A DNA stretch of 53,781 nucleotides from contig CANREW010000005.1 in NCBI GenBank assembly GCA_947629765.1, forward strand, positions 1-53,781. The letters are read 5' to 3'. Each line of letters opens with the position of its first letter. Within the stretch, counting starts at the first letter, position 1. Origin of the DNA: an uncultured Clostridia bacterium. GTDB taxonomy: Bacteria; Bacillota; Clostridia; TANB77; CAG-508. Shown piece after piece: positions 37,524 through 48,977 of the stretch. The translations under genes and the position numbers were made by a program. The notes under the pieces are model-generated. The model worked only from the letters and a program-made list of their open reading frames with translations, ran no database searches and was not told the origin of the DNA.

Positions 37524-39422
37524 TTATATTAATTTTAATTTTACAAGTTCATTTAGTACAATTATAAACATCGAATGAGACCATCCAAGTCCTATTACCC
37601 ATTCTGATTGCATTTTATCATTATTTACTTGTTCAGCTAAGAAACCATTTTTTGTACTTGATTTTACGACAAAATCAAAGCATTCCTTTGCTCTATTATA
37701 CTCTTTTATTTCCAAATAGTATAGTGCCATCCATAAAGTTGCAATTACCCAAGGCTTGTCTACTGTATAATGATCATTTTCAAATCTTAAATATCCACCT
37801 GTATATGTTCTTAAATTTAGATTCATTCTTTCTATTGTATTTGTAACTTTTTTCTCTTTTGGTGAGAACATCTTAAATGGAGTAACTATCCCAAGTATAC
37901 TAATGTCTAATCTTTTATCTTCTTCATTTCTTACAAAACTCTTCTTTTGTTCATCATATAACTTATTTAGTACATATTTTTTAATCTTTAATGACTGTTT
38001 TGCCATAATGTCTTGTTGTTTATCTATTGTTTCTTGTTTTAGTCTGTTTGCTCCTAACTCGTCTTCTAATTCACTGTAAATTTTTAGCATTGCTTGATAT
38101 GCTGCAAAAATGGCACTTAGTGAATAAATAGATACTCCTTCAAACATTTCCCAAATATCATAGCTAACTCTCATTTCCTTTTTGCCTTCTAGTATATCAT
38201 TAACATATTCTTGTAAAAATTTTACAGCTTTTTCTACCATCTTTAAATTATCTTTTAAGAACTTTTTATCCTTTGTTCTAGTATAATGGTCATAAACTCC
38301 GTAAACAATACTTGCTGTTTCATCTATTTGATATCCCCAGCAAGGTGCTAATGTTCCATCTGTGAAAAATCTTTGCTCCCACATTCCATTTTTTGACTGT
38401 GTATTTTTGCAAAATACTTTATAGAATTTTTCTGTTTCTTTTTCCATTTTCAAAATATCTTGCGCTTTTGTAATATATACAGCATCTCTTGGCCAACAGT
38501 AAGCATATCTACCGCATTTTGAAAACTTTTCATCTACCTCCATTGCTGCTACCATTCCACCTGTTGTTTGGTTTGTAAGTAGTGGAAAAAGAAGTATTGT
38601 TCTTGTATAAATTTTTCTTATGAGCTCTTTATATGTATTTCCTTCTATAATAAAGTCCATATGACTTATTATATATTTTCTCCAATATTTTTTAGTATTT
38701 TGTAATTCTTTTTCAGCATCTATTTTTTTAAGTTTATCTATTTGGCTTTCTATGTCTTCAAAATTATTTTTTTCTTTATTATCAGAAACATATATATAAA
38801 TGCTAAATTCTTTTTTATCATTAGGGTTTAATACACCTAAATCATAACTTACAGCTGACGAATTTGACATACCAATATAATCTTTATCTTGTAAAATTGC
38901 TCCTTGGATTGCTTCGTCTGTACCATTTATTGTATATCCATTCATTTTTAAGTCATTTGTTACATAGGCCATATTATATCCATGAGAATATTGCAAAATG
39001 CCATTGTTTATTATTTTTGCACCCACAAAATTATTATCGTCACTAAGCATTTTTGAATGAACTAAAAATTTTATATCAAGTGGTATATCATGCTCATTGA
39101 TAAATGTATATTTTCGTATAATTATATTATTTGTCATTGGTACAAAATCAGTTTGTATCATCCTTAAATTAAAGTAAGTATTTTTTATTTCTGTTTTTAA
39201 AACATTTGTGTCTTCTATATAATGTTGTTCATATATGTTGTTTACATCATTATGCAAATATATAATTCCAGAATCATTTATCTTAACTCCCATATGCATA
39301 AAATCTGTATATTGTCTAAAATCAATATTTGGATAACAAACTCTAACTATTTCTCCTTGTTTTGTTAATCCTACTCTCAATTCTTTATTACCTATAATAG
39401 CATCATTTTGGTACGTTTTCAT
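37524..39422 (-). CDS. glycoside hydrolase family 15-like protein
   Basis: A 632-residue cytosolic protein. The N-terminal beta-sandwich (residues 1-230) is typical of bacterial GH15 enzymes. The (alpha/alpha)6 domain follows, with KCGRYAYCWPRDAVYITKA, the acid/base region MWEQRFFTDG and GYQIDETASIVYG, and C-terminal YTGGYLRFENDHY and WVIATLWMALYYLE. Members act as glucoamylase- or glucodextranase-like enzymes on alpha-glucans; substrate is uncertain. No signal peptide is seen, so it probably works on intracellular storage polymer. It is separated from the downstream metK gene by repeat copy 4. Confidence 0.85.
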   Translation of the reverse strand: MKTYQNDAIIGNKELRVGLTKQGEIVRVCYPNIDFRQYTDFMHMGVKINDSGIIYLHNDVNNIYEQHYIEDTNVLKTEIKNTYFNLRMIQTDFVPMTNNIIIRKYTFINEHDIPLDIKFLVHSKMLSDDNNFVGAKIINNGILQYSHGYNMAYVTNDLKMNGYTINGTDEAIQGAILQDKDYIGMSNSSAVSYDLGVLNPNDKKEFSIYIYVSDNKEKNNFEDIESQIDKLKKIDAEKELQNTKKYWRKYIISHMDFIIEGNTYKELIRKIYTRTILLFPLLTNQTTGGMVAAMEVDEKFSKCGRYAYCWPRDAVYITKAQDILKMEKETEKFYKVFCKNTQSKNGMWEQRFFTDGTLAPCWGYQIDETASIVYGVYDHYTRTKDKKFLKDNLKMVEKAVKFLQEYVNDILEGKKEMRVSYDIWEMFEGVSIYSLSAIFAAYQAMLKIYSELEDELGANRLKQETIDKQQDIMAKQSLKIKKYVLNKLYDEQKKSFVRNEEDKRLDISILGIVTPFKMFSPKEKKVTNTIERMNLNLRTYTGGYLRFENDHYTVDKPWVIATLWMALYYLEIKEYNRAKECFDFVVKSSTKNGFLAEQVNNDKMQSEWVIGLGWSHSMFIIVLNELVKLKLI

Positions 39423-39463
39423 TAATTTATATCTTCCCTTCTTCTTCTGTCTAATTAATAATT

Positions 39464-41110
39464 TTACTCTATTATACTAACAATAATATTTTCAATCTCT
39501 TTTAGTTTAAGTCTTATGCTATCAATTTCAGTTTCTTTAATTTCATTTGTTAATATCTCGTTTTTCAATATGTTTTCCATATCTGTCATTTCGTCTTTTA
39601 GTACTTTGACCTTGTTTTCTATTTCAAGTTTTTCTAATCTCTTAGTAGATTCTAATTCTAGTCTTCCTTCTAATTTTACTTGATTATTTTCTACCTTATA
39701 TATTTCTCCATATTTAGGTATAGTAACTGGTATATTGGTTTCTTCTAAGATTTTTTCTTTTAGAACACCTTGTGATTCTACTTCTCCATGTACTAAAATT
39801 ATTTGTTTTGGTTTACTAATAAATGAATATATGAAATTCATAAGCCACTCTTGGTCTGCGTGTCCAGAATAGCCTTCTATGTACTCTATTCTAGCATTAA
39901 CTGCAATTTCTTCACCAAAAATTTTTACTTTTTTAGCACCTTCTACTATCCTTCTTCCAAGTGTTCCTGCTGCTTGATATCCAACAAATAAAATAGTGTT
40001 CTTTGAATTCCATAAATTGTGTTTTAGATGGTGTTTTATTCTTCCTACATCACACATACCACTTGCTGATATGATTATAGAAGGTTCTTCTATTTCATTA
40101 AGTGCCTTAGATTCTTCTGCAGTTCTTGTAAATTTTAATCCATTAAATTCTAGTGGATCATCTCCGCTTTCTATCTCTGCTCTAACTTCATCATCAAATA
40201 GATCGTCATTTTGTTTAAATATCTCTGTTGCTGATATAGCAAGAGGGCTATCTACATATACTGGTGTTTCCATTAATAATCTATATTTATTTATAAATGA
40301 TTCATCCTTTGTATTTTCTTTTATCTTATTTAGCTCATAAAGAATTTCTTGTGTTCTTCCTACTGCAAATGTTGGAATTACTACATTTCCTCCACCTTTT
40401 ATAGTCTCATATACTACATCCAAGAACATTTCAGCTTTATCGTTATTTTTCATATGTAGTCTGTTTCCATAAGTAGATTCCATTACTAGATAATCTGCTG
40501 ATTCAATCATTGTTGGTGATGCTAAAAGTGGTATATCGTTGTTTCCTAAGTCTCCTGTGAATACTATTTTTTCTACTTTTTCGCCTTCTTTAACCCAAAC
40601 TTCTATTATCGCAGAGCCTAACATATGTCCTGCATCATTGAATCTTACTGTTATATTTTCGTCTATTTCAACTAATTCACTATATTGTACACTTTTAAAA
40701 AGCTCTAATGAATTTATAGCATCTTCTGCTGTATATAGTGGAGGGAAGCCTAACTTTCCTTCTCTCTTTCTCTTTCTATTTTTCCACTCTACTTCCATCT
40801 CTTGGATATGTCCACTATCTGGAAGCATTATAGTACATAAGTCACAAGTTGCTTTTGTTGCATATATTGATTTTCTATATCCATCTACATATAATTTTGG
40901 GATTCTTCCTGAATGGTCTATGTGTGCGTGTGTAAGTAGCATAAAATCTATTTCATTTACGTTAAATGCAAATTCATCATAGTTCCTTTCTTCTTCCTTA
41001 GCACTTCCTTGAAAAAGTCCACAATCAACTAAAAATTTTTTATTTTCTGTTTCAATTAAATAATTTGAGCCTGTAACACCTTCTGCTGCACCTAAAAATG
41101 TAATTTTCAT
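39464..41110 (-). CDS. metallo-beta-lactamase / beta-CASP RNA-processing-type hydrolase
   Basis: A 548-residue enzyme with the MBL motif THAHIDHSGR (zinc ligands), FTGDLGNND, the beta-CASP domain (about 200-390, with TFAVGRTQEIL and ISASGMCDVGRIKHHL) and the RMMBL C-terminal motif EYIEGYSGHADQEWL and LVHGE. It matches the bacterial YSH1/CPSF-like group of possible RNA endonucleases, distinct from RNase J by lacking its C-terminal domain. A short coiled coil forms the end. It is in line with the 519-residue unknown gene upstream (21 bp gap). Confidence 0.88.
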   Translation of the reverse strand: MKITFLGAAEGVTGSNYLIETENKKFLVDCGLFQGSAKEEERNYDEFAFNVNEIDFMLLTHAHIDHSGRIPKLYVDGYRKSIYATKATCDLCTIMLPDSGHIQEMEVEWKNRKRKREGKLGFPPLYTAEDAINSLELFKSVQYSELVEIDENITVRFNDAGHMLGSAIIEVWVKEGEKVEKIVFTGDLGNNDIPLLASPTMIESADYLVMESTYGNRLHMKNNDKAEMFLDVVYETIKGGGNVVIPTFAVGRTQEILYELNKIKENTKDESFINKYRLLMETPVYVDSPLAISATEIFKQNDDLFDDEVRAEIESGDDPLEFNGLKFTRTAEESKALNEIEEPSIIISASGMCDVGRIKHHLKHNLWNSKNTILFVGYQAAGTLGRRIVEGAKKVKIFGEEIAVNARIEYIEGYSGHADQEWLMNFIYSFISKPKQIILVHGEVESQGVLKEKILEETNIPVTIPKYGEIYKVENNQVKLEGRLELESTKRLEKLEIENKVKVLKDEMTDMENILKNEILTNEIKETEIDSIRLKLKEIENIIVSIIE

Positions 41111-41131
41111 ATCATTATCCTTTCTTTTTTA

Positions 41132-42691
41132 TTATTTTGCAAATACTTTTATTTTCTTTCTATTTTTAACTTCAATTTGTTTAGAATTTTCTAGTTCAAA
41201 TGTTAATTCTAAAATATCTCCATCATATATTTCTACTTCAATATTTTTATCGTTTCTTTCAACTTGTACATTAACATTTGCTAAATTCATTATTCTTGTT
41301 TCAAGTAAAGGTTTTATTATTTTTATGTCTGTTTCTAAGTCCTTAGTTATACTATTTATTGCCTTTAATTTATATAACTTTATGATTACCTTTTCTATTA
41401 ACTCCTGAATCTCGTCTTGAAGTGGTTCTACATCTTTTATAAATCTTTCATCATCATATACAATAAAATTATAATATCTTAGGATGTATAAAAATTGTAA
41501 TAGTTCTTTCTTTTGTTCTGTTTCATCTATTCCATCTATCTTTTCTTCTAAGCATTTTATAAATATCTTCTGAATATCTATTTTGTATTTTTCTTTATTT
41601 CTATCATTTTTTATTTCTTTTAGTAAATCTAGGTTTTTTTCAAGTTTTTCCTTTTTTGCTATATACTTTTTAGCATCAAGCAATTCATTCGCTTCTTCTA
41701 TATCGTGTAATGCTTTTTTTCTTTCCTTTTTTAATATTCCTGCTAAATTTTCTACACTAAAAATCTTTTTATATTCAGATAAAGAAGCATTTCTCTTCTC
41801 AAATTCTTTAGCAAGTAAAATTGGATCATTTAGCATTTTATCTATTTTTTTAATTTCCTTTGCGCTATCTTTTTTTGCTTTTGTAAGTTCTATAACTAAA
41901 TTTTCTTTGTCATTAAGTCTTGTAAGTTCTTTTTCATCCCAAGCCTTTTCATCTTCTAGTCTTGCCTTTTCATTTTTGTTTCTTTGAGTACAAATTATAA
42001 TTGAAATTTTGTAAATTAATTTTAGTAATTCTTCTGTTTTCTCTGGATCATACTCTGATTTCAATTTTTCTTCAAGTTTTTCTAATAATTCTTTTTGATA
42101 TTCTTCCTTCATCCAATTATCTAAAAAGTCAAATCCAAGAAGGATTAATAAATTTTGATATATAAGATTACAATCAATATTGCTGATTTCACTTGGCAAA
42201 GTATTCCATGACCAAGCATTAAAATCACGAATTATCTCTATATTATTTATATCTCTTCCTTCGTTTAAAAGCTCTGGTAAAGCTATTCTAATGATATTGT
42301 ATTTTTCATCTAAGTACATTTTTGTATCATTCACTTTAAATAATGCAAAAAGCATAGCTCTTTCTGAAGGAAATACTTTGATAGTTTTTGCTATCGTATC
42401 AACATCGCATAATTCGTGGCTTTCTATTAGTTTTTCTCCTTCTTCTGTATTTGGCCTTGCAAGTTCAATTTTATCACATTTCTCTATTATACTAATAATA
42501 TTTTCTACATACTTATTTTTATTTTCTACGTTTATCTTGATATTTGCATAATCATTATATGATGTAGTTATTTTGTATAACATACTAAGTAGGAGATTTT
42601 TTACATCTCCTGAAAATCTTTTCTTAGATAAAACAGTTTCTAACTTATTATTGTTACTTTGAAATATTGATAAGATATCATTTGTTTTCAT
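41132..42691 (-). CDS. large unknown helical protein
   Basis: A 519-residue cytosolic protein without a domain I can name. Residues 1-200 are mixed helical. Residues of about 200-400 are a long, highly charged coiled coil. A small beta-like C-terminus closes the chain (NVNVQVERNDKNIEVEIYDGDILELTF). It lies between ftsK (24 bp gap) and the beta-CASP hydrolase (21 bp gap), so all three are probably one transcription unit. No function is proposed. Confidence 0.8.
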   Translation of the reverse strand: MKTNDILSIFQSNNNKLETVLSKKRFSGDVKNLLLSMLYKITTSYNDYANIKINVENKNKYVENIISIIEKCDKIELARPNTEEGEKLIESHELCDVDTIAKTIKVFPSERAMLFALFKVNDTKMYLDEKYNIIRIALPELLNEGRDINNIEIIRDFNAWSWNTLPSEISNIDCNLIYQNLLILLGFDFLDNWMKEEYQKELLEKLEEKLKSEYDPEKTEELLKLIYKISIIICTQRNKNEKARLEDEKAWDEKELTRLNDKENLVIELTKAKKDSAKEIKKIDKMLNDPILLAKEFEKRNASLSEYKKIFSVENLAGILKKERKKALHDIEEANELLDAKKYIAKKEKLEKNLDLLKEIKNDRNKEKYKIDIQKIFIKCLEEKIDGIDETEQKKELLQFLYILRYYNFIVYDDERFIKDVEPLQDEIQELIEKVIIKLYKLKAINSITKDLETDIKIIKPLLETRIMNLANVNVQVERNDKNIEVEIYDGDILELTFELENSKQIEVKNRKKIKVFAK

Positions 42692-42715
42692 TAAATCTTT
42701 CCCTTTCTTAAAGGT

Positions 42716-45079
42716 TTATTCTTCTGAATTATTATTTGTTACAGGCTCTGTACCCATTTTTAGTTCTTGCCATCTTTCCTTAGTTATTAATACTTCTCTT
42801 GGCTTACTTCCTTGATAGCCTGAAATTATTCCTCTTTCTGCCATTTGGTCTATTATTCTTCCAGCTCTTGCATATCCAACTTTTAATCTTCTTTGTATAA
42901 ATGAAGTTGAAGCCTGTCCATATTCTATAACTTCTTCTATTGCTTCATCTAGTTTTGGATCTACATCGTCTTCCTCTGCATCTTCTTCTATTTCTTTATC
43001 TGTTTTATTTGCATTTTCTATTGATTCAATTATATCTGTGTTATAGATTGTTTCTCCGTCTTTCTTTAAGAAATCTACTATTTTTTCAACTTCTTTGTCT
43101 GATACAAATGTACCCTGTACCCTTATTGGTTTTGAGCTTCCTGTTGGATAGTATAACATATCACCTTTTCCAAGAAGTTTTTCTGCACCAGTCATATCAA
43201 GTATTGTTCTTGAATCTATTTGAGATGATACTGCAAACGCTATTCTTGATGGGATATTTGCCTTGATTAATCCTGTGATTACATCAACAGATGGTCTTTG
43301 TGTTGCTATAACTAAGTGCATTCCTGCAGCTCTTGCTTTTTGTGCAAGTCTACATATTGCATCTTCTACATCTTTTGCTGCAACCATCATTAAATCTGCA
43401 AGCTCGTCTATGATTATTACTATTTGTGGCATTTTTACATTTTGTTCTTCTTCTGTACCATTCTCTAATGCTTTGTTATATCCTTTTATATCTCTTACAC
43501 CTTTTGCTGCAAATTTTGCATATCTGTCTTCCATTTCTTGTACTGCCCACGCAAGTGCTCCTGCTGCCTTTCTTGGATCTGTTACAACTGGTATTAAAAG
43601 ATGTGGTATTCCATTATATACTGAAAGCTCAACTATTTTTGGGTCTACCATAAGAAGTTTTACTTCACTTGGTTTAGCTTTATATATAATACTTGTAATC
43701 ATTGTATTTATGCATACACTCTTTCCAGAACCTGTACTTCCTGCAACAAGTAAGTGTGGCATCTTTGCAATATCAATTATGACCCTTTTACCACTTACAT
43801 CTTTTCCTAATCCCATAGAAAGTTTTGCATCAGATGTTGCAAATTCTTCTGAATCAATTACATCTCTTAAATGCACTACCTCTGTTTCTTTGTTTGGTAT
43901 CTCTATCCCAACAGCCTGTTTTCCAGGTATTGGTGCTTCTATTCTTATACTTTGTGCTGCTAAGTTTAAAGCTATATCATCTGCAAGATTTGCAATTTTG
44001 CTTACTCTTACACCTTCTGCTGGTTTTAATTCATACCTTGTAATTGCAGGTCCAACAGATACATCTTCTACCTTTGCTGTAACTCCGAAACTATGAAGTG
44101 TTTTTTGTAATTTTAAAGCATTATCTGCAATAGTTTTCTTCTCTGATCTTACTTTTTTTCCACCATTTTCTAGTAAAGCAATTGGTGGAAATTCATAATT
44201 TTGGTCATCTACAACTTGTGCATGCTCTAGCTGTAATACTTGTTTTGTTTTATCTTCTTTTTGTTCTTCTGTTTCTTTAAATAAATTTGCCTCTATAAAA
44301 TCTGTTTGTTTAACTTTTTTATTCTCCTCATCCTTTTCATCAAATGCTAAAGGTATATCATGGTCATATTTTGCAATACTGCTTGTATCTTCCTCATCAT
44401 CTGCGAAAGGATTTGGCATAATGCTTGAATGTACTTTTTTCTTTTTATCTTTCTTATCTTTTTTCTTTGGCTCTACAATTTCTTCTTCCTCTTCTTCGTC
44501 TTCTTCTTCATATTCTCTTGCTTCTCTTATCCTTTCAGATATAGAGTCTATTAGTTCTGCAGGTTTAATTCCAAATGTAAATATTGCAAGAAGTATAGCT
44601 ACTCCTATCAAAACAACATTAGTTCCCAATGATCCTATCATTTTTGTCATAGGAACTGCAACAAGTGCACCTATTACTCCTCCACCTTTATTTTCTGTTC
44701 CCATATCATAAGCTTGAGATACTATATTTGAGAAATCATCATCTACATTTAATACTTTGTTTTTGCTAGATAATTGCATTGATGTTATAAATGCACATAC
44801 ACATAAAATTATTATTGCATATTGCATAATCTTTGGAAAAACAAATTCTTTTTCTTCTTTTATAAGTGTTATTCCTATTAAAAATGTTCCAATAGGTACT
44901 AAGTATTTTATCCATCCCATTAACCCACCTAGCATTGGGCTTAGGTGTTCTCCAATATATCCTGATTGTACATAAATTAATACTGCTAATAATAAACTAA
45001 AAATCATAACAATGATTGCATGTACATATGCATCTTGTTTAGCTTTTTTCTTTCTTGTAACCTTTCTTTTTCTTCCCAT
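42716..45079 (-). CDS. ftsK: DNA translocase FtsK/SpoIIIE
   Basis: Pumps chromosomal DNA through the closing septum or into the forespore. Four membrane helices (residues 25-170) are followed by an acidic/lysine linker (about 190-270), the FtsK alpha/beta motor with Walker [16 protein letters not shown] and Walker [19 protein letters not shown], and a C-terminal gamma (winged-helix) domain with [22 protein letters not shown] that reads KOPS/SRS. The 787-residue length is normal. It is first of a probable unit with the 519-residue unknown protein and the beta-CASP hydrolase. Confidence 0.96.
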   Translation of the reverse strand: MGRKRKVTRKKKAKQDAYVHAIIVMIFSLLLAVLIYVQSGYIGEHLSPMLGGLMGWIKYLVPIGTFLIGITLIKEEKEFVFPKIMQYAIIILCVCAFITSMQLSSKNKVLNVDDDFSNIVSQAYDMGTENKGGGVIGALVAVPMTKMIGSLGTNVVLIGVAILLAIFTFGIKPAELIDSISERIREAREYEEEDEEEEEEIVEPKKKDKKDKKKKVHSSIMPNPFADDEEDTSSIAKYDHDIPLAFDEKDEENKKVKQTDFIEANLFKETEEQKEDKTKQVLQLEHAQVVDDQNYEFPPIALLENGGKKVRSEKKTIADNALKLQKTLHSFGVTAKVEDVSVGPAITRYELKPAEGVRVSKIANLADDIALNLAAQSIRIEAPIPGKQAVGIEIPNKETEVVHLRDVIDSEEFATSDAKLSMGLGKDVSGKRVIIDIAKMPHLLVAGSTGSGKSVCINTMITSIIYKAKPSEVKLLMVDPKIVELSVYNGIPHLLIPVVTDPRKAAGALAWAVQEMEDRYAKFAAKGVRDIKGYNKALENGTEEEQNVKMPQIVIIIDELADLMMVAAKDVEDAICRLAQKARAAGMHLVIATQRPSVDVITGLIKANIPSRIAFAVSSQIDSRTILDMTGAEKLLGKGDMLYYPTGSSKPIRVQGTFVSDKEVEKIVDFLKKDGETIYNTDIIESIENANKTDKEIEEDAEEDDVDPKLDEAIEEVIEYGQASTSFIQRRLKVGYARAGRIIDQMAERGIISGYQGSKPREVLITKERWQELKMGTEPVTNNNSEE

Positions 45080-45178
45080 GTTCTTCTCCTATTTGCTTTT
45101 TTAAATCATATTTTTACAAATTATATTTTATCATTGAGCCAATCAAATTGCAATGTTTTTGGAAAAATAATAAAAAAT

Positions 45179-45215
45179 AAATACCACTCAAATTTTTATG
45201 GGTGGTATTTTTTAT
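45179..45215 (-). terminator. terminator of valS
   Basis: AAATACCAC and GTGGTATTT with an AT-rich loop and T-run on the minus strand, 30 bp after the valS stop. Confidence 0.7.
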
Positions 45216-45243
45216 ACTTGTAATTATTTTACCTATGCTATTT

Positions 45244-47874
45244 TTACTTAAGCTCTTCTATTCTCTTTTCAACTATTTCTAACATTTCTTTATATTTCGC
45301 AAGCTTTTCTTCTTCTTCCTTTACTTTTTCTTTTGGAGCTTTTTCTGTAAAGCCTTTGTTTGATAACATCTTACTTGCCCTCTCAACTTCGCTCTTAAGT
45401 TTTTCTTTTTCTCCATTTAATCTTTCTAGCTCTTGTTTTATATCTACTAATTCTTCAAAAGGTATAAACACTTCTATTCCCTCTTGAACGATAGATATTG
45501 CATTATTTGGTATGCCCTCTTTGTTTTCTCTAATTTCTATATTATCAGCATATCCAAGTTTCTTTAAAAATTCTAGTGATTCATTTATTACATTTTTATA
45601 TTTTGTCGTAACAAAGATTAATTTCGTTTTTTTGCTAGGAACTACATTCATATTAGCTCTGATATTTCTTATATTAACGATTATATCTTTTAATGTTTCA
45701 ATGTTTTCTTCTTCTTCGTTATATTCAAATTTTTTCTTTATCTCAGGCCATGTATCTAACATTATGCTTTCTTTATCTACAATAAGTTCTCTATATATTC
45801 TCTCTGTAATAAATGGCATAAATGGATGTAATAATTTAAGTGAATTTACAAGTACATAGTTTAATGTATACATTACTTCTTTTTTGCCTAAATCTTCATC
45901 GCTATATAGTCTTGGTTTTACCATTTCTATATACCAGTCGCAAAATTCACTCCATATAAAGTCATAAATCTTAGTTGCAGCAATTCCTACTTCATATTTT
46001 TCAATATGATTTGTTACATCTAATGTTAATTTATCTAATTTATTTAATATCCATTTATCTTCTATGTGCAAGTTCTCTTTTTGGTAATCTTTTAAGCTTT
46101 CATCAATATTTGCTAAAACAAATTTTGATGCATTCCATATTTTATTTGCAAAGTTTTTAGTTGCAACAGCTTTATCTTTTGAATATTTTACATCATTTCC
46201 AAGTGTCATATTTTGAACTAAAGAAAATCTTAAGCTATCTGCTCCACACTCATTTATTATATCCATTGGATCTATACCATTTCCAAGGCTCTTAGACATT
46301 TTTCTTCCTTGTGCATCTCTAACTAATCCATGCATAAATACTGTATCAAATGGAATTTGTTTTGTGTGCTCTAAGCTTGAGAAAATCATCCTTGCTACCC
46401 AGAAGAAAATTATATCATAAGCTGTAACTAATGTATTTGTTGGATAGAAATATTTAAAATCTTCTGTTTCGTTAGGCCATCCCATTGTTGAAAATGGCCA
46501 AAGTGCTGAGCTAAACCAAGTATCCAAAGTGTCTGCGTCTTGATATATATTTAAGCTTCCACATTTAGCACATTTTTTTGGCTTTTCGCTTGCAACCATT
46601 ATTTCTCCGCAGTCTTTGCAATAATATGCTGGTATTCTATGTCCCCACCATATTTGTCTAGATATACACCAGTCTTTGATATTTTCCATCCAATGGAAAT
46701 ATGTTTTATCGAATCTTTCTGGTACAAATCTTATTTTCCCAGATTTAACAACCTCTATTGCAGGTTTTGCAAGCTCATCCATTTTCATAAACCATTGCAT
46801 AGATATTCTTGGTTCTACTGTGTTATGGCATCTATAACATTTTCCAACATTATGAACATAGTCTTCTACTTTTTCAAGAACTCCTAAATCTTCTAAGTCT
46901 TTTACTATTTCTTTTCTTGCTTCGTATATATCCATTCCTTCATATTTTGGAACTAAATCTAGCATTATATTTTTTTCATTAAATACTTCTATTTCGTCTA
47001 AGTTAAATCTCTTTCCAGCTTCATAATCGTTAAAATCATGAGCAGGTGTAAGTTTAACACAACCTGTCCCAAATTCTTTTTCAACAAATGGATCTGCAAT
47101 GATAGGTATTTCTCTATTAACTAATGGAACTACAACTTTTTTACCTATCATATCTTTATATCTATCATCTTCTGGATTAACTGCAACTCCTGTATCTCCA
47201 AGCATTGTTTCAGGACGAGTTGTTGCAACTGTGATATATTCTTTTTTATCTTTTGTATAATATCTTATATACCATAAATTAGTGCTTTCCTCTGCAAATT
47301 CAACTTCTGCATCAGATAGAGAAGTTTTGCAAGTAGGGCACCAGTTTATCATTCTATTTCCTCTATATATTGCACCTTTGCTAAACATATCAATAAATAC
47401 TTTTTCAACTGCTTTTGATAAACCTTCATCTAGTGTAAATCTCTCTCTTGTCCAGTCACAGGCGCATCCTAAACTTTTTAATTGTCTAACTATTGTTCCA
47501 CCATATTCTCTTGTCCAGCTCCATGCTTCTTCCAAAAAAGCATCTCTTCCTATTTCTTCTTTCGTCTTTCCTTCTTTTTTTAGCTTTTCTACTACTTTAA
47601 CTTCTGTTGCAATAGCTGAATGGTCTGTTCCTGGAATCCACAAAGTATTAAATCCTCTTAGTTTTTTATATCTTATTAATATATCTTGAAGTGTCATAAC
47701 TAGGGCATGTCCCATATGTAGTTTTCCTGTTACATTTGGTGGTGGAATTACTATTGTAAAAGGTGTTTTTGTCTTATCTACTACTGGTGTAAAATATCCT
47801 TTTTCATTCCATTCATTATATAATTTTTCTTCAAATTCTTTTGGATCATATTGATTTAAAGTGTGTTCCTTCAT
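45244..47874 (-). CDS. valS: valyl-tRNA synthetase
   Basis: Charges tRNA-Val; a class I enzyme. Visible are PPPNVTGKLHMGHAL (HIGH motif), the editing domain with TTRPETMLGDTGVAVNP, a zinc-type cysteine set (CKDCGE, CAKCGS), KMSKS (RKMSKSLGNGIDP) and the C-terminal coiled coil. The 876 residues are typical of Firmicutes. The 70-bp leader is too short for a T-box, so no tRNA-sensing control is visible. Its substrate tRNA-Val is encoded at 111-186 of this window. Confidence 0.97.
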   Translation of the reverse strand: MKEHTLNQYDPKEFEEKLYNEWNEKGYFTPVVDKTKTPFTIVIPPPNVTGKLHMGHALVMTLQDILIRYKKLRGFNTLWIPGTDHSAIATEVKVVEKLKKEGKTKEEIGRDAFLEEAWSWTREYGGTIVRQLKSLGCACDWTRERFTLDEGLSKAVEKVFIDMFSKGAIYRGNRMINWCPTCKTSLSDAEVEFAEESTNLWYIRYYTKDKKEYITVATTRPETMLGDTGVAVNPEDDRYKDMIGKKVVVPLVNREIPIIADPFVEKEFGTGCVKLTPAHDFNDYEAGKRFNLDEIEVFNEKNIMLDLVPKYEGMDIYEARKEIVKDLEDLGVLEKVEDYVHNVGKCYRCHNTVEPRISMQWFMKMDELAKPAIEVVKSGKIRFVPERFDKTYFHWMENIKDWCISRQIWWGHRIPAYYCKDCGEIMVASEKPKKCAKCGSLNIYQDADTLDTWFSSALWPFSTMGWPNETEDFKYFYPTNTLVTAYDIIFFWVARMIFSSLEHTKQIPFDTVFMHGLVRDAQGRKMSKSLGNGIDPMDIINECGADSLRFSLVQNMTLGNDVKYSKDKAVATKNFANKIWNASKFVLANIDESLKDYQKENLHIEDKWILNKLDKLTLDVTNHIEKYEVGIAATKIYDFIWSEFCDWYIEMVKPRLYSDEDLGKKEVMYTLNYVLVNSLKLLHPFMPFITERIYRELIVDKESIMLDTWPEIKKKFEYNEEEENIETLKDIIVNIRNIRANMNVVPSKKTKLIFVTTKYKNVINESLEFLKKLGYADNIEIRENKEGIPNNAISIVQEGIEVFIPFEELVDIKQELERLNGEKEKLKSEVERASKMLSNKGFTEKAPKEKVKEEEEKLAKYKEMLEIVEKRIEELK

Positions 47875-47943
47875 TATATAGCTTCCTTAATTAATATATT
47901 TAGGTTTTTTCTTAAAGGATATACCTATAAACCTTTTTTGCAT

Positions 47944-48960
47944 TTATACAATATTATTATTTTCTACTGAATTTAACTCGTTTTTAGGTTTACTTTCAGT
48001 TGTAACATTTGTAGAAGTATCTACTACATTTTGTTCCACAGTTTGATTTGTATTTGCATTTAACTGATTTGTATTTTCATTTTTATTTGATTGATTAGTA
48101 TCTGATTGATTTGTGCTTGGTTTACTTGTTTCTGTCTTATTTGATTCATCATAATTTTTCCAAGGGTTGTTTGGATCTGGATCCGTAGGATCCCAATTTC
48201 TTAGATTTTCATAGCTACTTATCTTTTTTGCAGTTGGCTTTCCAAGTGGGCCTGGATTTGATGAATAATAGAATTCAACCTGTGTGCCTGACTTACAATT
48301 TTCATATATCCATTTAGCATCTTCTACTTTTAATCTTATACAACCAAGTGATGCTTTTGTTCCAAGTTTGTCATATTCCCACCATTCAAGGGCTGATTTA
48401 TCTTGTTTTGTATATGGTACAGAGTGGAACAATATATTTCCTGTTATCTTACAAGCATATTGTCCATAGACATTTCCTTGAAGTAATCTCCAAGTATATC
48501 TTATAGACATTTTATATACTCCTGATTCAGGAGTTGCATCTCCAATTGAGCAAATCATTGCTTTTATAGGAACGGTGTATTTTCCCTTTGAATCTTTTTT
48601 ATATACTGTTACTGTATTTGCTTGATTGTTTACTTTTATATAATATGGCATTTCATAGCTAATCTCAGTTTTGTTATCAGTAGTTGTATTTGTATCTACT
48701 GTGTTATTCACTGTATTGTTCACTTCATTATTCTCATTTGTTTCATTTTTATCCGCTAAATTAACAACTAACATATTATTTTCTTCCTTTTCTTTATTTT
48801 CATTATAGTATAATATATTATTGTTTTCTTCATTCATTCCATTTTGTGAAAAAAATATAACTGCTGTTATAAGCATAAGAATAATTAAAATGACCACAGA
48901 AAATAATGCTATAACAATTCTCTTTTTTTCTTTATTACTAATTTTCTTTCCTTGTCCCAT
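47944..48960 (-). CDS. L,D-transpeptidase (YkuD domain) with Asn/Thr-rich tails
   Basis: A peptidoglycan cross-linking or modifying enzyme. Residues 1-45 have basic residues and one membrane anchor (IALFSVVILIILMLITAVIFF). A low-complexity Asn/Thr/Glu linker precedes the YkuD domain (about 100-235) with HSVPYT and the catalytic motif KASLGCIRL. The C-terminal 90 residues are Asn/Ser/Thr/Gln-rich and probably disordered. It ends in NNNIV with no sorting signal. It is downstream of a 62-residue membrane peptide gene (17 bp apart). Confidence 0.9.
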   Translation of the reverse strand: MGQGKKISNKEKKRIVIALFSVVILIILMLITAVIFFSQNGMNEENNNILYYNENKEKEENNMLVVNLADKNETNENNEVNNTVNNTVDTNTTTDNKTEISYEMPYYIKVNNQANTVTVYKKDSKGKYTVPIKAMICSIGDATPESGVYKMSIRYTWRLLQGNVYGQYACKITGNILFHSVPYTKQDKSALEWWEYDKLGTKASLGCIRLKVEDAKWIYENCKSGTQVEFYYSSNPGPLGKPTAKKISSYENLRNWDPTDPDPNNPWKNYDESNKTETSKPSTNQSDTNQSNKNENTNQLNANTNQTVEQNVVDTSTNVTTESKPKNELNSVENNNIV

Positions 48961-48977
48961 AAATAGTTCAATCCTTT

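Noticed and set aside
47875..47943. T-box leader of valS
   Set aside because: Only about 70 bp separate valS from the next gene upstream, with no T-box sequence or specifier stem.
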